A stretch of DNA of 64,000 bases from Acanthaster planci (GCF_001949145.1 NW_019091355.1:4606707-4670706), one strand, 5' to 3'; positions 49,017-59,113 are shown, counted from the stretch's first letter. Made by a program: numbers and translations. The notes: generated by a model from the sequence alone, not told the origin.

Positions 49017-49765
49017 ATGGATGGCGAGAAGTTTAAAAACATGGAAATAGATGAAAACGGGAGCTACAAACACGTAAAGGGCGGAATATTCGTCAGTAAG
49101 ATTCAGATAGCAGCGTTCGTGGGCCTAGCACTCTTGCTGTGTACAGCTGTCGGTCTCATGGCGGGGCTTATACCGCAGCGTGGCGTCCCAAACGGCGAAC
49201 CCACCCCTAGCCCTTCGGCTAAACCAGAGCCCCCAATGGAAACCACAAAGATGCCAACGACGACCACCAAGAAACCGACAGTTAGGCCTACCACCAAGAA
49301 ACCGACAGTGACTACCAGCAAACCGATGATGACCACAAACCGACCAGCAACCACGCCCACCCCTTGCGTGGATCCCTGGTGTAATCTACGCCTTCCCTCT
49401 GCCATCTACCCGGAACACTACAAGTTGCTGCTCTACCCAGACCTGGACACCGCTAACTTCACCGGCACGGTGGATATCGACATCGTGGTCAAGGAAGCCA
49501 TCAGGTTTCCACGACTCCACATCAACAAGATGATCATCCACTCGTCTCAGATTAGGCCTGCCGTGGAATCCGGCTCCACACCGGCACCAGCTCTGGAGGT
49601 TGTCCGGTCTTTCGAGTATGTTCCTAATCAGTTCTACGTGATGGAGATGAAGGACGATCTGATGCCAGGGAACTACGTCTGGAGCTTAGAGTTCCAGGGA
49701 TATCTGCAACCAAACCGTGTGGGGTTCTACCTAAGCACTTACACCAATGAAAAGGGTGAAAAAAG
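49017..49765 (+). CDS. M1 aminopeptidase, alternative first exon B
   Basis: This exon encodes 249 residues plus two bases and is organised like exon A: a tail sharing MEIDENGSY, an anchor at about residues 29-52 ending LCTAVGLMAG as in exon A, a longer stalk with a repeated TTKKPTV unit, then PWCNLRLPSAIYPEHYKL. The last 375 bases differ from exon A at only about seven positions, whereas tail and stalk differ freely. The ATG lies in CAACATGG. The donor AAAAG|GTAAGACCATA matches exon A into the intron, phase 2. No catalytic exons lie between it and exon C. Confidence 0.93.
49263..49330 (+). repeat. Tandem repeat encoding the stalk of exon B
   Basis: Units coding for TTKKPTV followed by a related TTSKPMM unit occur in tandem. 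Expansion here explains why stalk B is longer than stalks A and C. Such Thr/Pro repeats act as extended O-glycosylated spacers in membrane ectoenzymes. Confidence 0.85.
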
Positions 49766-51654
49766 GTAAGACCATATTACCGCGTATAATTATGAAGGCT
49801 CTCTGACACCTAGGAATAATGTTAAGATTATATTTAGAGCTTGGATTTTCTTGGAATGTACTACCAAGCCGAGTAGGGGCCTACCATAAGCACTAGTAAG
49901 ACCGAGATCATGGAAATGCACGTTAAAAGGCATGTCTATAGCCTACCATTCAAGACTTCTCGGCCGCCAACATGAGCAATATTTGTCTGTGTGAAACTTA
50001 CCGCCCATCGCTCAGAGAGGACTTCAGGCAGGCCAAATTTCCCAAGATCCAAATGGATTTCATTAAGATTACAGCTGAAATTTCAGTCTTCTCTGGGATT
50101 AATTCTGACGATGCCAACATTGAGCTTTGACTCCAGGGGGGACTTGATCGAACAGAGTCAGGGGAATCAAGTTGGCGCACTGCCTCTTTCCTCGCGCCTT
50201 TCACCTTAGCTCCCTGGGTTCCATTTCCAGCTCGGCAGTCCTCCTGTGGATTGGGTTTTCAATACTAACCTGATTCTGTGGATATTACCCAGAATATTTG
50301 AAAACTGTAACTGCTTCTCTTTCTCCTTTCCAAGGGTTTCTTCAGGCCTGGGAGCTTCATTTCTTTCGGACATTTTTGAGGAATCTTTGGTTTCATTTCC
50401 AGAAGTACTTAATAAAAGCATAAGCTATGCTGTCTTCATATTTAGAGGGGTTGACCGGTTTTGACAATTTTGACCACAGGTTTAAAACTGCTCGGCCTTA
50501 AATTTTCAGCGAGGAACTGGAAGAAGAAATGCGCTTCGTCTGTCAATACAGACCCGTCACCACTTCAAGCATTTTTTTAAAAAAATTATCATGGCGCCAT
50601 GGGTTAAGTTTTTATTAAAGCCCCCCCCCAAAAAAAAGCAACTACAACAACTGCAACAAAAATAACAACGACAAAAATTACCCTTTTCCACTGAAAAATT
50701 CCGAGAAGAAATGATTCCACAGAACTATTTGGCTATTTGGATCTGGGCACATGCCCAAGATATTTTTAATCAGGATAATAATGCACAGTCATTTTGTATA
50801 TTAAGCCCTTGTAACTCTATACGCGAGCAAACAAACAATTTAAACATGCACTAAACAAATTCAAGCAATAAGTTTATCGCCATTTACAAACCACCACCAT
50901 TACATCAAATACTGAAGGTCAACGAGCAGAAATAGGCTACGCCTAGGGCACATACGCTGCTAGTCTAAGTTATCAAGTGCCTCATGACCCTTGAAAAGTG
51001 GACTTGCCCGAGTCTCACGAGTACGGTAATTTTTGAAGTACCTCCCCTTGAGAAATCACCTTGGGATCTTTCTTTAGTGCCACAGCTTAAGAACAAGATT
51101 TTCCTCTGCTCTCTGGGGCACAATTCTGCATAGGTGCAGTCAAGCTTGCCGGTATCGGTCACCCTCTCGTAAGTTTTTCGGGAAATTAGAGAATCAGTTT
51201 ATCTTGAACATAACCTGCACGTTCTGCAAACAGCCGATGTGAGCGACGCTTTATTTCTCCCAAGAGTTTTAAAAAAACATACCGATTCCACAGCCCCACA
51301 AATCGCGTATTATCAACACACGGCCTCCCACAGAAAGTTCGACTTTGTCACTATCACATGTCTTTAGGGGCGTGGTTTCAGCTAACCGCCTTATTCATAG
51401 TTGCATCTTGTTCAAAACCCATAGAGAGTTGCCACATGGGTCATGTTTTGTTTACTTGGGTCATAGTTTACAACTGTTCACAGGACTCTTCGTTTAATTG
51501 ATTTTTTTCAGGCAACCATATTTCTCTAAGACAAGGCCACAAGCACATCTCACAACTATGAAAAACCTGGCATACTGCATGATGTTACTGTCGACCTTGC
51601 ATACATGTTGCTGCTCGCAATTTCAGTCTACATGTAATGGGGTGGGAAAACTAC
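49766..51654. other. Interval between first exons B and C
   Basis: No copy of the catalytic exons occurs here. Minus-strand frames at 49998-50204 and 50206-50421 give protein-like stretches in different frames, possibly a decayed retrosequence, but I cannot identify it. A poly-C/poly-A junction lies near 50620-50637. Confidence 0.65.
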
Positions 51655-51998
51655 TAATTCTATATATTTAAAGCTCCTCAAAGCAGTCCATTTCGTCAGT
51701 TTTTTTCTCTCGTGAAGTCAACATGGAAACCGCGTCTAAACTCATGGATCTTCGACGCACGTCTGTACACATTTGCAATGCTGGTGTTTATGGAAACGAC
51801 ATTCAGTTGAGCAGTATTAGCTGGCGCTACTGTGAGTAATTACAATGTAGTGACGTACTGTCGCAAAGAAGGGCCTTGGCCACGACTGCCACAGCTTGAA
51901 GTCCCCTCACAGATGGTTAATTCGATTTGAAGTCAAGGTTAGCGAGGAGGTCAAACTCTTTCAGCATAATAATATATTGCAGACAGCTCGATGGCACC
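51655..51998 (+). promoter_or_regulatory. Promoter and 5' leader of first exon C
   Basis: TATATATTTAAAG at 51661-51673 is a good TATA box. The following leader has upstream ATGs (51723, with a 38-codon frame; 51927 in frame with exon C). CTACT|GTGAGT at 51832 and TATTGCAG at 51982 could remove a 150-base 5' UTR intron. This region does not resemble the A and B promoters by eye. Confidence 0.5.
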
Positions 51999-52669
51999 AT
52001 GGAACTTCCAAGGAAAGAGTGCGTGGCACACGAATTGAGGTTCTCCGACACCTCTATGGACGAGGTGTCAGACGGAAGTGACAAGGACAGTGACAGGGAG
52101 AAAAGAGGAGTCTACGTCCGTAGGAGCCAGATTGTGGCTGCTGTCATCCTGGTACTTATGGTGGCGGCAGTCGTGGGACTGTTGGTGGGCTACTTGCCCG
52201 AGTGCGAGACGACTACCGAGACTACAAAGCCTAGGCCGACGGTCACAACGCCTGCGCCCACCCCGCCGTGTCTAGATCCCTGGTGTAACCTTCGACTGCC
52301 TTCTGCTATCTACCCGGAACACTACAAGTTGCTGCTCTACCCAGACCTAGACACAGGTAACTTCACCGGCGCGGTAGATATCGACATCGTGGTCGAGGAA
52401 GCCATCAAGTTTCCACGACTCCACATCAACAAGATGATCATCCACTCGTCTCAGATTAGGCCTGCCGTGGAATCCGGCTCCACACCGGCACCAGCTCTGG
52501 AGGTAGTCCGGTCTTTCGAGTATGTTCCTAATCAGTTCTACGTGATGGAGATGAAGGACGATCTGATGCCAGGGAACTACGTCTGGAGCTTGGAGTTCCA
52601 GGGATATCTTCAACCGCAGCGCACAGGGTTCTATCTGAGCACTTACACCAACGAAAAGGGTGAGAACAG
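51999..52669 (+). CDS. M1 aminopeptidase, alternative first exon C
   Basis: I chose the ATG at 51999 because it lies in CACCATGG, an optimal context, and starts a typical short tail; an in-frame ATG at 51927 would add 24 residues of non-typical sequence. From 51999 the exon encodes 223 residues plus two bases: an acidic Ser/Asp-rich tail, an anchor at about 44-66, a short stalk of only about 20 Thr/Pro-rich residues, then CLDPWCNLRLPSAIYPEH. A central stretch (52409-52607) is almost identical to exon B, but both flanks are clearly diverged. The donor AACAG|GTAGGT is again phase 2. Confidence 0.92.
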
Positions 52670-53002
52670 GTAGGTACCATTAAGGATATTATTCCACCCA
52701 AATCGCGTTTCAGTTTCGGGATCCTCGCGTTTTATAAAGGATAGAGCACAGAGGGTCTTTTTAAAAAAATATAACCACCTCGTGGATTTTAAACAGCATG
52801 CTTTGAAGGTTACTAGGTTGCCGGTGTGGATAAAAAACTCATGATATTACGCCATCAACATTACTAAATGATGACATGAACTGAATGCAGTTAACCAAGG
52901 AAACGAAAAGAAGAGGCAAAGTTGACGAACAGTCGGGTAACGTATAGCAAGAGGTTACGTAAATCTGTCACAATTAAATTTTTTTTGTCTTCAGAATAAT
53001 AT

Positions 53003-53038
53003 AATTACGTAGTTACGTAGTTACGTAAATACGTAAAC
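53003..53038. repeat. Short TTACGTAG-type tandem repeat
   Basis: About four 8-base units containing the palindrome TACGTA follow one another. Confidence 0.8.
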
Positions 53039-53287
53039 TTTAATCAATTAAAGTTATTAAAGCAAACCTAAATCAAACTAACTTACACGCACCCGTCAAA
53101 AACCGGCCACATTGAACATACAACGACATGTAATATATTCGCTAATTGTGATCGTTTGCCTGAATTTCCTGTTTTTTACATCATCGAGGAATTCCTCCAT
53201 ATTTACATTGAGGTCTCGACCTTACAGTGAACGGTTACTTTGATGGCCGGGGTGGAAACTTGGCGTGCAGTTTTCATGCCAGTTCAA

Positions 53288-53830
53288 TCATTGAATTAGT
53301 CCCACTGGGTCTCTGTGGTATGCCGTGGGGTCGTGCACTTTCCGACTGAGAACGGGGGTTTCTGCAGCTGTCCCATTGAGTTGAAAGTTAGCTTCGATAT
53401 CACCTGAGTGCAGCAGGACGCGTGTGCTTGGGAGTGGTAGGGACAAAATGAAACAAGGAGGCTTGTCCCCTTGGTGAGATGGCGACACACATCTGGTCTT
53501 TCTCAAGTCTGTACTTTTCCCTTCTCTGTTTTCGTATTTTTTACGTGTCAATAATTCAAAGACGTCGGTGATTGAACCGGTCGACCAGGAAGACGCAAAC
53601 TTAGTTGCTTGAATAAGACCCAACTGCGCAAACCGGCGTTGGCAGGGCAGGTGGATCTGTATACAGACGGTTTCAGTTGGGGTTGTATTGGTGTATTTGC
53701 GTCAACCAGACAAAAGCCAAGTATGGATACACGGACGTATGGCTGAAAGTACAGGAACGTGGTGTGGGAACTAATGTTTGCTCTAGAATGTATGATTAAC
53801 CACGCAGGTCTTGCGTCAGGGTTCTCTAAC
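53288..53830. mobile_element. Possible decayed retroelement fragments
   Basis: On the plus strand, 53651-53697 encodes VDLYTDGFSWGCIGVF, resembling the TDxS...GxG core of retroelement RNase H domains, and after a stop the same frame gives VVWELMFALEC, where an RNase H helix would lie. On the minus strand a 111-codon frame (53288-53623) contains LLHSGDIEAN, like the start of the 2A-like peptides found in some echinoderm and cephalochordate non-LTR elements, but without the required NPGP. Both pieces are interrupted and non-functional. The match is by motif only. Confidence 0.35.
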
Positions 53831-54878
53831 AGATGTAAATAAAACTTGCTTGAAACTTTGGACTGGATTTCTGGATGAACTTTGGTCAGCCTTGTCCGTT
53901 ATCGCGTCTGCACTCCAGTGCCAGGCAGTGACTTGCTATCTTTTATTCAGTGGTGAAATAATCCGTGTGTAGATGGGATAAAGTTTTGTCAACAGGCAAG
54001 CTGATGATGGTGAGCTGGTGATGCAATTCTCGTCCCTGGGTGCCTTTTCTGCACTGTGGCATTCAGTGGCTTGGAGGCTCCAATAGAATTCAAGGCTGTG
54101 TAATATTTCCGAAGAACTTGATTCCAAGGTTTTGAACCTTGAGTCAAGGGTGTAAATCACGGGGGATGGGGTATATACCCCCCACCCACACAGGCACACG
54201 CTTTTTGTTGTGAGCAAAAAATAAAAGCGGACTGTGAACAAGTTTGCCGCCTTGAAAAAAGAAAAAAAAAACAATTTTTAAGAGCCCTAAATGTGCCATT
54301 CTGAATACATATTACAGGTGTACATCACTATCATGGACATCGACCTGTTTTAGAGGCCCCCCATTGCGCCATTCCTTAAATTTCAATAAATGGCACTTGT
54401 TTGTTCCAATTTTCTATTGATGTGGTCCTGTTGGAGTTATTTGTGACTCACTGAAAACTATGTGACTTGAGATTTCATAGTTGTCTTTGTGACGCCACGA
54501 GTATAGCTTTTTATCGCTTACGATTATGTATAGCGCCCTCGTGCGAGATTGACATCGAAGTTTGTGCCGTAGATTTTGTTAGGCGTTTTCTGCGTTGTCG
54601 TCTGCACTTTTCGCAGCTGGATTGTGAACCCCGGCTGAGTTAAATTTGACTTAAGTGTTATACCCCTCCCGTGAGTGTGTTCAGGACTGTCAGTTTCTCA
54701 GAAAATATTCAGCTCTCTATAACCAAAACCAGCATAACAGAGAGTACAGCAGGTCAGTTCAAGAAAGTATGGAAGTGAACATACGGTGAGAAGTGAGCAA
54801 TCTAACATGTCTAACGCTTTTGGCCTGCTTCATGGAATAAATTTTGAAAACAGGTTGTGTGAAGCGTTAGAGAAATAT

Positions 54879-54901
54879 TTTTATTTATTTATTTATTTAT
54901 T
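54879..54901. repeat. (TTTA)n microsatellite
   Basis: About five TTTA units in the intron before the shared exons. Confidence 0.9.
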
Positions 54902-55562
54902 CTGATATCCAATTGCGGAGATCCGCCACTTACAGGTAGGGCCTATCATGGAAAACAAAACAAAAACAACTAAAAACAAAAACGGACTTACAGGTAAAAA
55001 AAAAGGGACAAATCCAAATTAACTCGTAAATAAATAAATAATTGTATAAACACAAACTTGAGCAAATACATACATTTAAGTTAGGTTAATTCAGTGTAAA
55101 ACTGGCTAAACCTGTGGCAGTTTACATGTACATAGTTGAGTTATGAGTGCAAAGAACTTCTGTAAATCTCTGTACGGAACTGGTTCTTTCCTTGGTTCTT
55201 TCCTTTGAGTTTTCTGTGTCTGTTATCAGTAGTGGAGCGTTTGAAGTGCCTATTATAACATCACTGGGTCAGTTAGTAGTGATACTTAACGTTAGTTTTG
55301 TTAAACCGGATCGAGCTACTTTTAGTACTTGTGAAGTGCTGACAACATCCAGTTAGGAAATGAAAATCAAATTGTTAGCAGTGATACAGATGTTGCTACT
55401 GAAGCAGATATGATGTCTTAGCTGGAAGCAGACCTGTAGTTTCTTAACTCGCTTATGTCTTGATTAGGCCTACTAATAATATTATCTAACTTATCTATGT
55501 ATTACACATAATTAAAATCCACATGTAATTCTGTTATAAATGATGTCAATATGGAAATAAAT

Positions 55563-55683
55563 GTTGTTGCATCGTGTTGCGTTGCATTGCATTGTGTTGC
55601 GTTGCATTGTGTTGTGTTGCATTGCGTTGCATTGTGTTGCATTGCATGGCATTGCATTGCATTGCGTTGCGTTGCATTGCTTG
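55563..55683. repeat. (TTGCR)n pentanucleotide satellite next to the constant-region acceptor
   Basis: About 24 five-base units of TTGCA, TTGCG or TTGTG run for 120 bases and end about 137 bases before the acceptor of the first shared exon. Frames reading MQRNAMQC on the other strand come from the repeat and are not genes. Confidence 0.95.
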
Positions 55684-55820
55684 ATGTGAATACCTGGTAA
55701 AATAAAAATAAGCATCATTCACATTTGAAGGGGTTTTTCCACAGACTGGAGATATGCACATAGTGCTTGTTTTGTACTGCCCAAACCACACCGATATTTT
55801 TCTTCTCTTTATTTTTTCAG

Positions 55821-55965
55821 GAAAATGGCCACTAGCAAGTTTGAGCCCACCGATGCGCGTCGCGCATTCCCATGTTTCGATGAGCCTAACTTGAAGGCTA
55901 ATTTTACCACCTCACTAGTGCGACCACAGACCCCTTACATTGCCCTCTCCAATATGAATGAAGTT
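55821..55965 (+). CDS. M1 aminopeptidase, shared exon 2 (domain I, FEPTDAR...FPCFDEP)
   Basis: First exon of the constant region. The acceptor ATTTTTTCAG joins the phase-2 donors of first exons A, B and C alike, giving KGE(K/N)[15 protein letters not shown] across the junction. It contains the M1 family block [16 protein letters not shown] and ALSNM. In human glutamyl aminopeptidase, an Asp two residues before the Glu of EPTDAR helps select acidic substrates; here that position is Lys (SKFEPTDAR), so acidic specificity should not be assumed. The donor is GTT|GTAAGT, phase 0. Confidence 0.95.
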
Positions 55966-56539
55966 GTAAGTGTTACAGTTCCCGTAAATCAAGAAAGGAG
56001 TAAGCCTAGTGTCTAGAACAACAAATGATCAGTTTTGATAACTGCTGTTTTGTCTCCTGTAGTCTATTCTATCGCAACTCCTGTTTCTTTGTATCAGAAG
56101 ATACCGCAGATCCCTTTATTGTTTAAAGTTTACATCCCCCCAATAGATTGCTCAAAATTGTTGGAAGATGTTGAGAGATACATGGAAAGACAACTGATCA
56201 CAGCTCCAACAAACTTTAACTTTTTCTAGTCTTTAAGCAGAGAGCTTTACAAAAAATACAGAACAACTACTTTCATATATTTGGCCAGACTGTCTTGGTT
56301 GTAAAGTCCTCCAGAATATTTTTATATAGCCTTGTAGTTGCTGGAGTTCATAGTTTCAAATCTTTTCATATCTATTCCACTCACACAGTCAGATGTACCA
56401 GTTTTGCAGATATGTTGAAGGTGTTTTGTGGTGCCCACTCCACAGAATATCCCAAAGCATTTCTCAGCACGCCTCAAATGAAGTTTGTATTTCTTGTTTT
56501 TTTTTCTTTTTCTTCCCCCTTTTCTGTGGCACAAACTAG
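55966..56539 (+). other. Intron after shared exon 2
   Basis: 574 bases; ends in a long pyrimidine tract and ACTAG. Nothing else seen. Confidence 0.85.
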
Positions 56540-56674
56540 AGTTCAACCCCTTATCTCAGCACAAACATGATCAAGACAGACTTTGCCCCCTCTGTGAAGA
56601 TGAGCACATACTTGGCTTGCTTCATCGTCTGTGATTTCGAATTCAAGGAGTCATTCCTAAAGAGTGGCATTCCA
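56540..56674 (+). CDS. M1 aminopeptidase, shared exon 3 (KMSTYLACFIVCDF)
   Basis: I set the acceptor at AAACTAG because it follows the long pyrimidine tract and is the one keeping phase 0; the CTCAG 18 bases later would shift the frame. The exon runs from SSTPYLSTN to LKSGIP and includes KMSTYLACFIVCDF, the end of domain I entering the catalytic domain. The ALSNM to KMSTYL distance (22 residues) is close to that in mammalian family members. Donor CCA|GTAAGT. Confidence 0.88.
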
Positions 56675-57399
56675 GTAAGTTTGACAGACAGCCTAGGCTT
56701 CTTTTTGTTTTAAGGGTTACAACAGCATAACTGGATCTGCAATTTTGAAATTATTGAATGCTAATCTCACAGTATATCAGCTATGTTTGGAACAAAGTTC
56801 CTGAGTCCTTTCACCACAACAATTGCTATATCTTTCACAGTTCTGTGTGCGGGTGGACTCAGAACGAAAGACTTGGGAGCAAATATTGTTAATGCGTTTC
56901 TAGATCCTTCAGAGTTTTGATGCTAAATTTAGGGGCGTTTTACATGCTTTGAAAAGGAAGGAAAATGAACGACAATCCTGACCAAATCTCATTGGGCTCC
57001 CCCCCATCCCCAAACCCCTCTGCATGCTGGATCCCAAAGTGCGTGTGGTCTGTAGTCCTGCTTGAGATGGAAACAGTGACCGGGGGATTGGGGTACCTGG
57101 CGAGGGTATGGCAATTGATACATGTCCCAACACCTTTGGTCAGGATTGTAGTCCCCAACTGAAAAAAAGCCATTCTTTTTCCATAGGGCCATCCCTCTAT
57201 TCCCCCTTGATCAGCCAGTGGCCCGGTATAAAGGGAGACTGGCCTCCAATCCTCATTATCTGCGAAGTCCTCTGGAACCTCTCAATCCGATATTAAGAAA
57301 ATGGTTTTGTTAATGCCCGTGTTAATGCTAGTGTTTGAAAGTTAGAAAAGGTTGGAGCAGGATGAAACATTTGACTCCTTTGCTAACTTTTCCCCCTAG
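56675..57399 (+). other. Intron after shared exon 3
   Basis: 725 bases; no repeat or exon recognised. Overlapping open frames at 56909-57192 on both strands look random. Confidence 0.8.
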
Positions 57400-57520
57400 T
57401 TCAGAGTCTACGCTCCACCTCATCAAATCGATCAAGTGGATTATGCCCTGGAGCTTGGTGTCAATGTCACCGATTATTATGAGGACTATTATGATCTGGC
57501 TTACCCGTTGCCGAAATTGG
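57400..57520 (+). CDS. M1 aminopeptidase, shared exon 4 (catalytic domain entry)
   Basis: Acceptor TTTTCCCCCTAG; encodes FRVYAPPHQIDQVDYAL through YDLAYPLPKL, the conserved approach to the active site (PLPKL-D-xIAIPDF in this family). The donor TTGG|GTAAGT leaves phase 1. Confidence 0.95.
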
Positions 57521-57821
57521 GTAAGTTAATTGACAGTTAATTTTGACACTTCCCCAAAAGGGGTGTTTTAAACAAAGGTTCAGTATTGTTACCCTGGACC
57601 AACTCCTGAGCCGTTCACACACCAGCGGAGGAGTTCTTAGACACTTTTCTCTGGTTTTGTGGGTGCTAGGCCGTTTGTTCTAGGAACCTTTTGCCAATGT
57701 AACTGCCTTCTTACAACACTCTAATGCATGATCGTCTTCTACGTATGCAGCCTCTGGCACTGGGTTTTCTTGACTGACTAGCAAGGGCCCCGCGATACCG
57801 CTCTACAGTTGATCCATGCTA

Positions 57822-57835
57822 CTGCCCTCTGCCGG
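57822..57835 (-). promoter_or_regulatory. CTCF-like motif, minus strand
   Basis: The minus strand reads CCGGCAGAGGGCAG, which fits the core consensus CCASYAGRKGGCRS at 13 of 14 positions. It points toward the plus-strand motif at 43311, so the pair brackets the variable first exons in convergent orientation. Confidence 0.4.
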
Positions 57836-58529
57836 CCAACAAACAGTATATGGATTTTGAAAAAATCAAAGCAAAACATTGATTTAAATGCATGGATTTA
57901 AAAATTAAATGAAACAATATGAATTACTTTCAAACTTTGGGCTTCCAGCAAAAAACACTGGACCTTAGGATTGAAGTTTTACTTACTATAAGTCGGTGTT
58001 CATTTACATGATTTAATATGCATTTTGTGAGTTAAATTCGAATAAAATTTGGTACGCTGAGTTAACTGATTTCACATTAACATAGCAATTTAAATTCCTC
58101 CAACTGAAGTCACTGTTGTGACTCATGGCAAGCTCTTGCATAGTGACCACCATCTCTGGAAAGGTCTGGTTCCTTTGTGCCCTTCTTTTCCACTGAAAAG
58201 AGTGTATTGGTGCAAGGTTTCCCTTACTTAACTAAGCAAAAGCCTGCCTGGAATCACGAGGTATAGCAACAGTGTCATTAGTATGGAGAATTCAAAAAGA
58301 ACTCAGTGTACCAGATTTTATTCAAATTTAACTCGGAAAAGGCTCAGTATACCCCTTCTGAGTACAGCAGTTAGTCACATGATCCTGAATGTCTTTCAGA
58401 GAATTGGTCTGTGCAGCGTGTTAATTGACAAACTGTTTTAGGCTCTAATCATCACCAGCCAATCATGTACAACTCAACGTCAACAACACCAATCACATCA
58501 GACTTATCTGACAGTCATAATTCCACTCT

Positions 58530-58840
58530 AGAATGCAGGTGGCTAGTGCATAAAGTGCCCGCCTCTGACCGCTGCAGTCCTGGGTTCGATTCCCCTCCCC
58601 GGGCTATATGCGGGTAGAGCTGTTTGTTGATGCCCTCCTGTGCCAGATGTGTTCTTTTCTCTGGGTGCTTTGGTTGTCCTCGCTCTGCAGTAATCATCCC
58701 GTCTGATCTCATCTGGCTGTGCTCCATGATCAGATATGGGTCATTTGGCTCTTTAAACATGCCTTCAAGCATGACTACATTGTAACTTCGTCCTTCACAG
58801 TTCAACCTTACAGCACCTCCCAACAAAAAAAAAATAAAAC
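58530..58840 (+). mobile_element. tRNA-derived SINE
   Basis: A tRNA-like head has an A-box-like GTGGCTAGTGCA (58539-58550) and a perfect B box GGTTCGATTCC (58583-58593) at tRNA spacing. A tRNA-unrelated body follows, including CTCTGGGTGCTTTGG, and an A-rich tail CAACAAAAAAAAAATAAAAC near 58820-58840. That is the layout of a polymerase III SINE moved by a LINE. I could not define a target duplication. The minus-strand frame through it is not a gene. Confidence 0.7.
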
Positions 58841-58958
58841 AGGTTTTTGAGGTTTGAAAATTTCAGAAGTGTACCAACAGCCCAGGCATGGGAAGCAATG
58901 CAGTTATTACCAAATTCTGACCCTAGCTTCTCAACCCTGTGTCCCCTCTTCCCTGCAG

Positions 58959-59113
58959 ACATGATAGCCATTCCAGACTTCACCTCGGGTGCTATGGAGC
59001 ACTGGGGGCTGATCACCTACCGTGAGGTCTACCTGCTGTACTCAGAGACCGAATCCTCTGTCTCCAACAAGCAGAGAATTGCTGAGGTCGTGGCCCATGA
59101 ATTGGCCCACCAG
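58959..59113 (+). CDS. M1 aminopeptidase, shared exon 5: GAMEH exopeptidase motif and HEXXH zinc site
   Basis: Acceptor CCCTGCAG; the phase-1 join restores Asp in [13 protein letters not shown]. The exon carries [14 protein letters not shown], the exopeptidase motif, and VAHELAHQ, the HEXXH zinc-binding and catalytic motif. M1 enzymes almost always have GAMEN; here AAC (Asn) is replaced by CAC (His). In glutamyl aminopeptidase the Glu of this motif binds the substrate N-terminal amine and the Asn contributes to substrate binding. Donor CAG|GTGAGC, phase 0. Confidence 0.97.

Larger units (their letters stand above)
52670..55820 (+). other. Intron from exon C to the first shared exon
   Basis: This 3.15-kb intron contains a (TTACGTAG)-type tandem repeat (53003-53038), possible retroelement remnants around 53288-53830, a TTTA repeat (54879-54901) and a long TTGCR satellite (55563-55683) just before the acceptor. 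No additional first exon was recognised. Confidence 0.75.
57521..58958 (+). other. Intron after shared exon 4, with a SINE
   Basis: 1.44 kb; contains a tRNA-derived SINE (about 58530-58840) and a CTCF-like motif (57822-57835). Confidence 0.85.

Noticed and set aside
49998-50421. Minus-strand protein-like frames between first exons B and C
   Set aside because: They are interrupted by a stop, lie in different frames and match no family I recognise; not enough for a pseudogene call.
55546-55791. Minus-strand frames with repeated MQRNAMQC
   Set aside because: They are translations of the TTGCR satellite.
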